Of a DNA stretch of 64,000 bases, positions 8,245-16,011 are shown one piece after another. The stretch's first letter is position 1; every line of letters begins with the position of its first letter. The stretch is from Bacillota bacterium. Lineage in GTDB: Bacteria > Bacillota > Clostridia > Oscillospirales > Ruminococcaceae. Made by a program: the position numbers and the translations under genes. The notes beneath the pieces are model-generated. The model was not told where the DNA came from. It saw nothing but the letters and a program-made list of their open reading frames with translations, and made no database searches. The stretch spans positions 1 to 64,000 of the forward strand of contig JAEWRN010000012.1 of NCBI GenBank assembly GCA_023460035.1, written 5' to 3'.

Positions 8245-8826
8245 TTGAATTACAATCTGGCTGCTTTTCAGGCCTCTTATGGCCTTTCTTCTCAGCTGCC
8301 GGACAATGATCGGCCGGAAATTGTATTTTCCGGCCGTTCTAATGTCGGCAAATCTTCGTTAATCAACAAATTATGCAACCGTAAAAACCTTGCACGGGTC
8401 AGCGCAACCCCTGGTAAAACTGCGACGATTAACTATTATGACATCGACGGGCTTTATTTTGTCGATTTACCCGGCTATGGGTATGCTAAGGTTTCCGCAT
8501 CAGAGCGTGCCCGTTGGGACGAGCTGATCAACAGCTATTTTGCGGTAAACGAGCGCTGCACATTGCTGATTCAGCTGCTTGACAGCCGGCATGCGCCGTC
8601 GGCAGACGACCGTATGATGCTGGAATATTTACAGCACCATAACATTCCGTTTTTAGCCGCATTGACCAAGGCCGACAAGCTGAATAAAACACAGGCAGCA
8701 GCGGCAGGTAAAGAATTTACTGAAATTTGCGCCGAATATGGGTGTAAAGGCGTTATACTTACCAGCGCACAAACCGGTGCCGGCGTGGAGGATTTGCGCG
8801 GGGCAATTGAAGCTGCGGTACAGTAA
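8245..8826 (+). CDS. engB: ribosome biogenesis GTPase EngB/YsxC
   Basis: This 193-residue TRAFAC GTPase acts in 50S ribosomal subunit assembly. G-motifs are visible: GRSNVGKS (G1), DLPGYG (G3) and TKADK (G4). The start is TTG at 8245 with GGAGAGA upstream; the resulting MNYNLAAFQASYG matches the normal family length. It is coupled to lon as in B. subtilis, where ysxC is essential. Confidence 0.93.
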   Translation: MNYNLAAFQASYGLSSQLPDNDRPEIVFSGRSNVGKSSLINKLCNRKNLARVSATPGKTATINYYDIDGLYFVDLPGYGYAKVSASERARWDELINSYFAVNERCTLLIQLLDSRHAPSADDRMMLEYLQHHNIPFLAALTKADKLNKTQAAAAGKEFTEICAEYGCKGVILTSAQTGAGVEDLRGAIEAAVQ

Positions 8827-8845
8827 ACGATAAAGGGGCTTACGC

Positions 8846-9580
8846 ATGGCAGGGTATCACGAGTTTGCCTATTTTTATGACGAATTAAACGGGGAAGCAG
8901 ATTACGACGCATTGCACCAGTATATTGTTTCTGTTTTCAAAAAAGAGGGTCTGCCCGGCAATATTGTGGCAGACCTTGGCTGCGGCACGGGTGAATTGAC
9001 TTTGCTGCTTGCCGGCAGCGGTTATGACATGATTGCAATTGATGCTTCTGCCGATATGCTTTCGGTGCTACAAAACAAGCTGATGCAGCAGCCCGGCCCA
9101 CAGATATTGCTGGTTTGTCAAAACCTTACCGAGCTTGATTTATACGGCGGCCTGCATGGCGCTGTGTGCACGTTTGATACGCTGAACCATATCGGGCCTT
9201 TTTGTGAGATGCAAAAGGTACTTGAGCGGGTAGCGTTGTTTCTTGAGCAGGGTGGCATTTTTGTTTTTGATGTCAATACCCCTTATAAGCACACCGACAT
9301 TCTGGCGGACGAGACCTTTGTTTTAGAGGACGATGACGCTGTATGTGTGTGGCAGAATACCCACGAGCCTGCACAAATGCGCACACAGATTTCGCTGCAT
9401 ATTACGGCAGATGAAGAAGAAATAGAAGAAACTTTTTATGAATATTACTGCACACCAGAGCAACTGGTGCAGGCTTGTACCTGCGTGGGGCTGGCAGTGC
9501 AAAGTGTTTTGGATGGGGAAAGCTTTTGTGCCCCCACGCCCGAAACACAGCGTTTGATTTTTGTAACAAAAAAGGAGTAG
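8846..9580 (+). CDS. class I SAM-dependent methyltransferase
   Basis: A 244-residue protein with a Rossmann methyltransferase core: motif I VADLGCGTGELTLLLA, the acidic strand-2 end IAIDASADML, and the post-motif FDTLNHI. The opening YHEFAYFYDELNGEADYD resembles the small methyltransferases common in lon/hslO neighbourhoods of Clostridia. The substrate cannot be inferred. It sits 19 bp after engB and 4 bp before hslO in a same-strand run. Confidence 0.8.
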   Translation: MAGYHEFAYFYDELNGEADYDALHQYIVSVFKKEGLPGNIVADLGCGTGELTLLLAGSGYDMIAIDASADMLSVLQNKLMQQPGPQILLVCQNLTELDLYGGLHGAVCTFDTLNHIGPFCEMQKVLERVALFLEQGGIFVFDVNTPYKHTDILADETFVLEDDDAVCVWQNTHEPAQMRTQISLHITADEEEIEETFYEYYCTPEQLVQACTCVGLAVQSVLDGESFCAPTPETQRLIFVTKKE

Positions 9581-9584
9581 CTTT

Positions 9585-10451
9585 ATGGCAAAGCTTGTAA
9601 GAGCAATTTCTGAAAATGGGGGCATGGTGCTCTCTATTTTAGATTCTACCGATATTGTCAGTGAGATGGAACGAATTCACCACCCAAGCGCGGTGGTATC
9701 TGCGGCATTGGGGCGGCTTTTAACCGGCAGCCTGTTGATGGCGGCCACACTTAAAAACGAGAAAGATTCGATTACAGTACGTGTAAAGGGCGGCGGGCCC
9801 GCAGGTATTTTGCTTGTGGTGGCGGACGGTAAGGGCAATGTAAAAGGGTATGCTGAAAACCCGCTGGTAGAGTTGCCCGCCCGTGCAGACGGGAAATTGG
9901 ATGTGGGTGGCGCCGTGGGCAATGACGGGCTGTTGACCGTCATCCGCGACAGCGGCGTAAAAGAGCCTTATATCGGGCAAATTCCGCTGATTTCGGGTGA
10001 AATTGCAGAGGATCTTACGTCCTATTATGCAACCAGCGAACAGATTCCCACGGTTTGTGCGCTGGGGGTACTGGTCGAGCGTGATTTAACCATCAAGCGC
10101 GCGGGCGGGTACCTGTTGCAACTGCTGCCCAGTGCAACAGAAAAAGAGATTACCCAGCTTGAGCAGAATGTCAGTAAATTGAGCAGTATGACCGAGATGC
10201 TGGAAAACGGCCATACCGTGTATGAGATTATTGATATGGTGCTGGAAGGGTTTGACCCCAATGTGCTGGATGAGACCGAAGTACAGTACCACTGCGATTG
10301 CAGCCGGGACAGGGTAGAGCGCGCATATATGAGCCTTGGGCAGGAGGAACTGCAAAAAATTGCGGCCGAACAGGAAACGGTGGAGCTGAAATGCCAATTT
10401 TGCAACCGAGCCTACCAGTTTAATACCATAGATTACATTAAAAGAAATTAG
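9585..10451 (+). CDS. hslO: redox-regulated chaperone Hsp33
   Basis: This 288-residue protein holds unfolded proteins during oxidative stress. The N-terminal domain carries the family signature around LGRLLTGSLLMAATLK and VKGGGPAGILLVVADGKGNV. The C-terminal zinc switch has the expected cysteines, CDCS and CQFC; oxidation releases zinc and activates the chaperone. It follows the methyltransferase by four bases and is 32 bp upstream of radA. Confidence 0.94.
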   Translation: MAKLVRAISENGGMVLSILDSTDIVSEMERIHHPSAVVSAALGRLLTGSLLMAATLKNEKDSITVRVKGGGPAGILLVVADGKGNVKGYAENPLVELPARADGKLDVGGAVGNDGLLTVIRDSGVKEPYIGQIPLISGEIAEDLTSYYATSEQIPTVCALGVLVERDLTIKRAGGYLLQLLPSATEKEITQLEQNVSKLSSMTEMLENGHTVYEIIDMVLEGFDPNVLDETEVQYHCDCSRDRVERAYMSLGQEELQKIAAEQETVELKCQFCNRAYQFNTIDYIKRN

Positions 10452-10483
10452 CCGGTGAACAAAGCAGGACAGGGGGAGTTGGA

Positions 10484-11863
10484 TTGGCCAAAGAAAAGCT
10501 AAAGACGATTTACGTCTGCACGGCCTGTGGGGAGCAGACCCCCCGTTGGATGGGGCGCTGCCCCAGCTGCGGTGAGTGGAACACACTGGTGGAGGACGTG
10601 CTGCAGCCGACAAAGCCCAACTTAAAAGGCAGCTCTGCCGGTAGGGCCGGTGGGGAAACTGTTTCACAGCGGCTGCGGGATATCAACACGGACGAGGGCA
10701 ATTCGCGCATCATCACCGGCATTTCAGAGCTGGACCGTGTGCTGGGCGGCGGCATTGTGCTGGGGTCTGTTATTCTGCTGGGCGGCGAACCAGGCGCGGG
10801 TAAAAGCACACTGCTCTTGCAAATTTGCGCTTCTATTTCGCAGCAGTTGCATGTGCTGTATGTCACCGGCGAAGAGTCGGTGCGCCAAATCAAGCTGCGT
10901 GCAAACCGGCTGCATGTCACCGGGGACAACGTCACGGTGGCGGCCGAAACCGAAATTGAAACAGTGACCGAGCTGATTCGCTCTTTACGCCCGGATCTTG
11001 TGGTGGTAGACTCAATTCAAACAATGCATTCCAGTGCGGTAAGCTCTTCCGCCGGCAGTGTTTCACAGGTGAAAGAATGCTCTTCACAGCTGTTAAATGA
11101 AGCCAAAACGCTGGAAATCCCGGTTTTTATTGTGGGCCATGTAAACAAAGACGGCGCGATTGCCGGCCCCAAGGTGATGGAGCATATTGTGGACACCGTG
11201 CTTTATTTTGAGGGTGACCGCATGCTGCCGTACCGCATTTTGCGCTCGGTGAAAAACCGGTATGGCTCTACCAACGAGATCGGTATGTTCGACATGGCGG
11301 GGGATGGGCTGAAAGAGGTGGTCAACCCCTCGCGACTATTGCTGGAAGGGCGCCCTCTTGGCGTGTCCGGCAACTGTGTGGCCTGCACGATGGAGGGCAC
11401 CCGGCCCATTTTGTCTGAAATTCAGGCGCTGGTGACAAAAAGCAGTTTTCCTTCGCCGCGGCGCACATCTTCGGGGTTTGATTTTAACCGCGCAAATTTG
11501 TTGCTTGCCGTTATTGAAAAGCGGGCAGGGTATTTTATGGGCACGCTGGACGTATACCTGAACATTGTTGGCGGCCTGCGGCTGGATGATACCGCGTGTG
11601 ATTTGGCGGTGGTGCTTGCCGTGACCTCCAGCTTAATGGATAAACCAATACCGGATGATATGCTTGCCATTGGCGAGGTGGGGCTTGGCGGCGAAGTGCG
11701 CAGCGTGGGCAATATCGACACCCGCCTGCGCGAAGCTGCGCGCATTGGGTTTTCGCGTGTTGTTTTACCAAAACACAGCCTGGTGCAGCTGGATACCGCC
11801 CAATACCCCGGGTTGGAGTTGCTTGGGGTATCTTCTATTCGCAGTGCCATTGCATTGCTGTAA
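10484..11863 (+). CDS. radA: DNA repair protein RadA
   Basis: This 459-residue RecA-like protein processes branched recombination intermediates. It has an N-terminal C4 zinc finger (CTACGEQTPRWMGRCPSC), a RecA core with Walker A GGEPGAGKST and Walker B LVVVDSIQT, the RadA-specific KNRYGSTNEIGMF motif, and a C-terminal Lon-protease-like domain lacking the catalytic residues. The start is TTG at 10484 with AGGGGGA upstream. It is last in the lon-to-radA run; a terminator follows 26 bp later. Confidence 0.96.
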   Translation: MAKEKLKTIYVCTACGEQTPRWMGRCPSCGEWNTLVEDVLQPTKPNLKGSSAGRAGGETVSQRLRDINTDEGNSRIITGISELDRVLGGGIVLGSVILLGGEPGAGKSTLLLQICASISQQLHVLYVTGEESVRQIKLRANRLHVTGDNVTVAAETEIETVTELIRSLRPDLVVVDSIQTMHSSAVSSSAGSVSQVKECSSQLLNEAKTLEIPVFIVGHVNKDGAIAGPKVMEHIVDTVLYFEGDRMLPYRILRSVKNRYGSTNEIGMFDMAGDGLKEVVNPSRLLLEGRPLGVSGNCVACTMEGTRPILSEIQALVTKSSFPSPRRTSSGFDFNRANLLLAVIEKRAGYFMGTLDVYLNIVGGLRLDDTACDLAVVLAVTSSLMDKPIPDDMLAIGEVGLGGEVRSVGNIDTRLREAARIGFSRVVLPKHSLVQLDTAQYPGLELLGVSSIRSAIALL

Positions 11864-11889
11864 CCTGCCTTTACTCTGTCAAAAAAATC

Positions 11890-11936
11890 AACGAGACCGC
11901 AAAGCCCTATTTAAAAAGGGTTTTGCGGTCTCGTTT
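11890..11936. terminator. bidirectional terminator
   Basis: AACGAGACCGCAAAGCCC pairs with its complement near GGGTTTTGCGGTCTCGTT, with A and T runs outside the stem. It separates radA from the converging SorC-type regulator. Confidence 0.88.
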
Positions 11937-11984
11937 TTTGTCTCTTTGTGTTTAGGCATCTAGGCCCTTATTGGCCCGGGTTAG

Positions 11985-12962
11985 TTATTCCGGTTTTTCT
12001 TTTTTTAAGGTGTGTAGCATTTGCAACGCGGTTATTTCGTCTGTAATCAATACATTGATATAATGCTGTTTTGCGGCGCTGATGATAGCCTCTACCTTTT
12101 GTTGCCCACCGGCAATGCAGATTACATTTGTCGCTGCTTCAAGGTCTTGCAGCCCCATGCTGGTAATGCAGTAACCTTGCGGCAGCTGCAAGCACTCGTA
12201 TTCGTCGTAAAATACATGCCCCAGTAAATTGCCATGTGGCCGCTGCAAAGCCTGTAAAACTTCGCTTTTGGATACGGCAAGTGAAAATTCTTCAAGGTAC
12301 GGGTAACTTTTTGAAAACGGGCCGCCAATCGAAAGCACGACTGTGTCAATTTTTTGATATGCCGCCTGTAATTCTTGAAATCGTGTTATCTCTAAAGGGG
12401 ACATGCGGGCACAGGAAGTACAGATTGAAAAATTGTTGTAATGGCAATACCCCTGAAACGGGCGTGCAAAATTGTCCAGTATTACGCTGGCCTGCAAGTA
12501 AGGGTTATCGGTACCAGAAAACCCGGCCACAGAAAAGAAATCCGGCCGTTCCTTCACCTTTTGCGGGGTCAGCTGTTCCGCCACTTTATAAAGCGTCTGG
12601 CCCACGCCAATGCCAATTCGTTTGCACTGGGGCAACAGCTTTTCCAAATACCGCGCGGCAAAAAAATACAGCGTTTCTTTGGGGTCTGCATGTGCCGCAA
12701 CGGCAGGTGTAACAGAAACTTCTTTCAGCCCAAGCAGCGCCTTCAGCTGGGTCGCAAGGGTGTCGGCAACATCACTCTCCGGGGTGCAGATGCGAATTTG
12801 CACATACCCAAGTTCACGTGCTGCTTTTAAAATGCGCGAAATTTGAGAGCGGTGAATGTTTTCTTTTTGAGCGATTTCCTGTTGGCTCATTTCATCAAGA
12901 TAGTAGTACTTTGCAACCCGCAGCATCGTCATTTTATCATAATTGATGTTCAACTGCCGCAC
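11985..12962 (-). CDS. SorC/DeoR-type sugar-responsive regulator
   Basis: About 325 residues. The N-terminal helix-turn-helix has the SorC-family pattern LRVAKYYYLDEMSQQEIAQ then HRSQISRILKAARELGYV. The rest is a sugar-phosphate-binding domain with RIGIGVGQTLYKVAEQL and VVLSIGGPFSK. Such proteins regulate carbohydrate operons in response to a phosphorylated intermediate. It is divergent from the 13.2-20.6 kb operon, whose control region has a palindrome TTGCAC-N4-GTGCAA. The start is uncertain: GTG 12962 is listed, TTG 12953 and ATG 12935 are possible. The longest frame (to 13079) would run through the operator and is rejected. Confidence 0.85.
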   Translation of the reverse strand: MRQLNINYDKMTMLRVAKYYYLDEMSQQEIAQKENIHRSQISRILKAARELGYVQIRICTPESDVADTLATQLKALLGLKEVSVTPAVAAHADPKETLYFFAARYLEKLLPQCKRIGIGVGQTLYKVAEQLTPQKVKERPDFFSVAGFSGTDNPYLQASVILDNFARPFQGYCHYNNFSICTSCARMSPLEITRFQELQAAYQKIDTVVLSIGGPFSKSYPYLEEFSLAVSKSEVLQALQRPHGNLLGHVFYDEYECLQLPQGYCITSMGLQDLEAATNVICIAGGQQKVEAIISAAKQHYINVLITDEITALQMLHTLKKEKPE

Positions 12963-12986
12963 GACCTTTCTGTAAAACAAGGTTAC

Positions 12987-13003
12987 AGGCACTTTAAGTG
13001 CCT
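12987..13003. repeat. 17-bp palindrome upstream of the regulator
   Basis: AGGCACTT-T-AAGTGCCT is a perfect inverted repeat in the 5' leader of the SorC-type gene. It could be an RNA hairpin or a second operator type; nothing chooses between them. Confidence 0.5.
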
Positions 13004-13063
13004 TGCCACCGTTTGAAACTGCACAAAAAAGCAAATGGTATTTTAGCTGAGTGTATGAATTGT

Positions 13064-13079
13064 TTGCACGTTTGTGCAA
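13064..13079. promoter_or_regulatory. operator between divergent promoters
   Basis: The perfect palindrome TTGCAC-GTTT-GTGCAA lies just upstream of the operon's -35 box. Its 3' half, read on the minus strand, provides a -35-like TTGCAC for the regulator gene, with TACACT 18 bp further. A site here would let the SorC-type protein repress itself and control the operon. Confidence 0.6.
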
Positions 13080-13094
13080 GATATCTTATTTCAA

Positions 13095-13122
13095 TTGACT
13101 TTACTTTTACTGAAATTATATC
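13095..13122 (+). promoter_or_regulatory. promoter of the catabolic operon
   Basis: -35 TTGACT (13095-13100) and -10 TATATC (13117-13122) are 16 bp apart. Transcription would start near 13129, just before the second operator-like site. Confidence 0.55.
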
Positions 13123-13150
13123 ATTGCAGCAGCAAGAAATACAATATGTG

Positions 13151-13166
13151 ATTCACAAATGTGCAA
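13151..13166. promoter_or_regulatory. second, imperfect operator site
   Basis: ATTCAC-AAAT-GTGCAA matches the 13064 palindrome at the whole right half and four of six bases of the left half, with the same 4-bp spacer. It lies downstream of the predicted start of transcription, where a bound repressor could block elongation or loop with the first site, 87 bp away. Confidence 0.45.
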
Positions 13167-13183
13167 AAGAAAGGAGACGTTAT

Positions 13184-13852
13184 GTGAAAGCGGTCTGTTT
13201 TGATATGGATGGCACGCTGATTGACAGTGATTTTGCGGTGTATCAGGCAATGCAGCGCGGGGTAAACATGTTGCGGTTGCCCGCAAACGAAGTGACCCTT
13301 GAACAGGCACGCAGTTGCAGCGGCGGCAGTATCCGGGATTTATTAAAGCTTTTTTGCCCACAGCAATACCAAAATGCGCAATTATTAGAAAACATGGCAC
13401 AGCTGGCACCGATAGTGTATAACAAGGCTTACCTGAAAGAAGAAATTACGGTTTTTGATGGGGTAGAGTACCTGCTAAAAGAATTAAAAAGCCAAGGGTG
13501 GCAACTTGCGTTGGTTAGCAATTCGCCACAATTTGCAGTACAACAAATTTGTGATTTGTTTTTTAAGGGCTATTTTGACTATGCCGGTGGCGAGACAGGC
13601 GAAGAAACGCAAAAACCAAACCCGGCAAGCCTGCACCATGCGGCAGCAGCTTTGGGGGCTGGCCCAAAAGAGATATGGTATGTTGGCGACACAGTTGTTG
13701 ATCAAACGGCTGCGGCAGCGGCCGGTATGCCATTTTTAGCGGCTTGCTGGGGGGCAAATGCAGATTCAGCAGTGTTTCGCACGCAGCTAATACATCCTGC
13801 TTTTCAAACACCCGCAGCGTTATTACAGTATCTTATTCAAGGGGCACATTAG
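13184..13852 (+). CDS. HAD-superfamily phosphatase (PGM/GPH type)
   Basis: A 222-residue haloacid-dehalogenase-fold hydrolase: nucleophile motif FDMDGTLIDSD, motif II VSNS, motif III lysine in KPNP, and motif IV YVGDTVVDQTAA. The helical cap and length fit the beta-phosphoglucomutase/phosphoglycolate phosphatase group. GTG at 13184 is the start, with AAGGAG seven bases upstream. It is first in the operon. It could remove a dead-end or product phosphate; the substrate is unknown. Confidence 0.82.
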   Translation: MKAVCFDMDGTLIDSDFAVYQAMQRGVNMLRLPANEVTLEQARSCSGGSIRDLLKLFCPQQYQNAQLLENMAQLAPIVYNKAYLKEEITVFDGVEYLLKELKSQGWQLALVSNSPQFAVQQICDLFFKGYFDYAGGETGEETQKPNPASLHHAAAALGAGPKEIWYVGDTVVDQTAAAAAGMPFLAACWGANADSAVFRTQLIHPAFQTPAALLQYLIQGAH

Positions 13853-13875
13853 ATTGAAGGAGGATATAGTAAGAT

Positions 13876-14712
13876 ATGACAGAGCAAAATACCACATTAG
13901 AAGCACTGGGCAGCCCGGTTTTTGTAAGCCGCTCGTCTGAGCTTTACGCATGGAACGAAGATACACTGCTAAAGCTGTTTCGGGAGGGCATTGACCCGGA
14001 ATTGATTCAAAATGAAGAAATTAACACAAAAGAAACCTACGAAAAAGGTATTTCGCAGGTTGCGTGCTATGGCCACGTGCAGGTAGGGGGCAGAACCGGC
14101 ATTTTAATTCGTAAAATAGCAGGCAAAACCCTGATCAGCAGGGCAGGCGGGCACCCGCTTAGTGTGTTTGGTGTGCCAAAGCTAATGGCACAGCTTCAAA
14201 TTAAAATGCACGATACACATACCAGTAAAATATGCTGCTATAAAGAACTGGTTAAAAAGGCACTTGAAACGCCGGCGCTCAGCTTTTTAACAGAAGCGGA
14301 ACAAAAGCTGATTCTTAAAAAAATAGCGGCCCTGCCGGACGGGGATTCTATTTTGCATCTGGATTATCACCCCGACAATATTATGTCGGACGGCTATACA
14401 ACATCGATCATCGATTGGATGACTGCCGCGAGGGGTGCCCCTGCCGCAGATGTAGCGGCAACGCTGTACCTGCTGAATGAGGGTGAAATGATCCCCGGCC
14501 TTAGTAAAAATGTGGCTACAGTACTTGAAAAAATACGCAAAAGCATTTGCAGCCATTACCTTGCAATTTATGAAAAAGAAACCGGTATGACAGAAGATGA
14601 AATTCAGCCGTGGCGGCTGCCGTTTTTAATCGTGCGTTTGGGTATTTGGCATATTGAAAGTGAAGTGCCCGTATTGCAGCAAAAAATAAGGGAAGAACTA
14701 AATAATGGCTGA
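13876..14712 (+). CDS. APH/choline-kinase-fold small-molecule kinase
   Basis: This 278-residue protein has the aminoglycoside-phosphotransferase fold: catalytic loop HLDYHPDNIM (Brenner motif with the catalytic Asp and the metal-binding Asn) and IIDW in place of DFG, followed by APAADVAATLYLL. Relatives phosphorylate hydroxyl groups of choline, methylthioribose, homoserine or antibiotics. Here, beside a sugar-type regulator, aldolase and dehydrogenases, a polyol or sugar kinase role is more likely than drug resistance; this is inference. GGAGG precedes the ATG at suitable spacing. Confidence 0.75.
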   Translation: MTEQNTTLEALGSPVFVSRSSELYAWNEDTLLKLFREGIDPELIQNEEINTKETYEKGISQVACYGHVQVGGRTGILIRKIAGKTLISRAGGHPLSVFGVPKLMAQLQIKMHDTHTSKICCYKELVKKALETPALSFLTEAEQKLILKKIAALPDGDSILHLDYHPDNIMSDGYTTSIIDWMTAARGAPAADVAATLYLLNEGEMIPGLSKNVATVLEKIRKSICSHYLAIYEKETGMTEDEIQPWRLPFLIVRLGIWHIESEVPVLQQKIREELNNG

Positions 14713-14762
14713 CCTACCACACAATGCGGCCTTCGCATTCAACTTCAACGGATGGTGAAAAC

Positions 14763-16004
14763 ATGGAACAATACGAACAGGCTGTACAGGCAATCCAGCA
14801 TTGCATGCAACAGTTTGAAACAGTACATATTTGCCCGCCCGGGCTGCTGGCGGTGGTGCGGCTTGCAAGCGGTGAATCTGTGGTATATCAGCACCAAAGC
14901 AACGCCACAGATGACCCGCAAATTCAGCGCTTGTCACCGACAGATTTTGCAACACAGTACCCTTTGTTTGACGCGGTGTTGCCGCAAGGCAGCACTAAAA
15001 ACACGTTGCTGTTTGCCCCATCCTTGTGGGCAAGTAAAGCCGCACAAAAGGTAACAAATATCCCTCCTGTGCTGGATGATATGGCGCAGATTATTGGTCC
15101 TAAAGCCTTTGTGTGCGACCGGCAAGACCAGCAAAAAATTGTAAAAAAGTTGAAAAAACAAACCGCCTGCATTGTAAAGGCAAAAGCCCTCGCAGACAGT
15201 GGTATTTTGGCGGCGGCCACAACTTTTGACAGGGTTTTTACTGCGGTGTTGGTGCTGGAAAAGGCGGCACAGGTGTTTTTACAGGGCAATCTTTTGGGCG
15301 GCGCGGTTTCGATTTCTAAATTGGACGCTGCCATAATGCATCTGGGTTACGTTATGGGATATTCTAAAAAGGCGTCGTCAGTTGTGCACCAAACAGCAAA
15401 AGAGTTTGGGCGCGATATCCCAGCAGAGGAATTGCAACTGCGCAATAAAATTGTTGAGTTGGGGCTGCAGCTTACCAAGGATAATCTGGTACAGGGTACA
15501 TGGGGCAATATTTCGGTGCGATTGGACAAAGCGCATTTTTTATGCACGCCTTCGGGTCTTGCATACGATTCAATTACCCCCTATGATATTGTGCGCGTTG
15601 AACTGGACACCCTTGAATGGGAAGGCAGGTTAAAGCCCACTGCGGAAAAAAACCTGCACGCAGCACTGCTGAACCAACACGGCGATGTGCAGTGTATTAT
15701 TCATGCGCACCCGGTTTTATGCAGCGTGTTTGCAGCCGCGCGGCAAGATATGAAGCTAAGCGGCCAGCCCGAAGAAACGCTTTTAGGCACTAACGTGCCG
15801 GTTGCGGAATATGGCTTCCCAACATCAAAAAGCCTGTGCAAAAACACTGCCGCCGCAATTAAAGAAAACCGTGCCTGCCTGCTTGCAAACCATGGCATGG
15901 TTGCTTGTGGTAAAAGCATGGCAGATGCTTACGAAAAGGCAACGGCAATGGAACAGGTTGCGGGCGTACTTTTGCAAACCGCAGCAAATGGGGAAAAGGG
16001 ATGA
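14763..16004 (+). CDS. tandem class II aldolase, N-terminal copy degenerate
   Basis: 413 residues, about twice the usual aldolase length. The C-terminal half (about 222-408) is a complete class II (fuculose/rhamnulose type) zinc aldolase: GTWGNISVR, catalytic E295 in PTAEKNLH, zinc ligands in HAHP (H314, H316) and NHG (H377). Residues 135-175 match the C-terminal 371-410 segment in layout (ACIVKAKALADSG against ACLLANHGMVACG, then TFDRVFTAVLVLEKAA against MADAYEKATAMEQVAG) but lack the histidine. The N-terminal half is thus probably a decayed second aldolase domain. The enzyme would split a ketose 1-phosphate to DHAP and an aldehyde. ATG 14763 is preferred over 14724, which has no ribosome binding site. 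Confidence 0.78.
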   Translation: MEQYEQAVQAIQHCMQQFETVHICPPGLLAVVRLASGESVVYQHQSNATDDPQIQRLSPTDFATQYPLFDAVLPQGSTKNTLLFAPSLWASKAAQKVTNIPPVLDDMAQIIGPKAFVCDRQDQQKIVKKLKKQTACIVKAKALADSGILAAATTFDRVFTAVLVLEKAAQVFLQGNLLGGAVSISKLDAAIMHLGYVMGYSKKASSVVHQTAKEFGRDIPAEELQLRNKIVELGLQLTKDNLVQGTWGNISVRLDKAHFLCTPSGLAYDSITPYDIVRVELDTLEWEGRLKPTAEKNLHAALLNQHGDVQCIIHAHPVLCSVFAAARQDMKLSGQPEETLLGTNVPVAEYGFPTSKSLCKNTAAAIKENRACLLANHGMVACGKSMADAYEKATAMEQVAGVLLQTAANGEKG

Positions 16005-16011
16005 TGACAAG

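Noticed and set aside
12963..13079. Extended N-terminus (MHKRANNSYTQ) of the SorC-type regulator
   Set aside because: It would translate the operator palindrome and exceeds the family's usual length.
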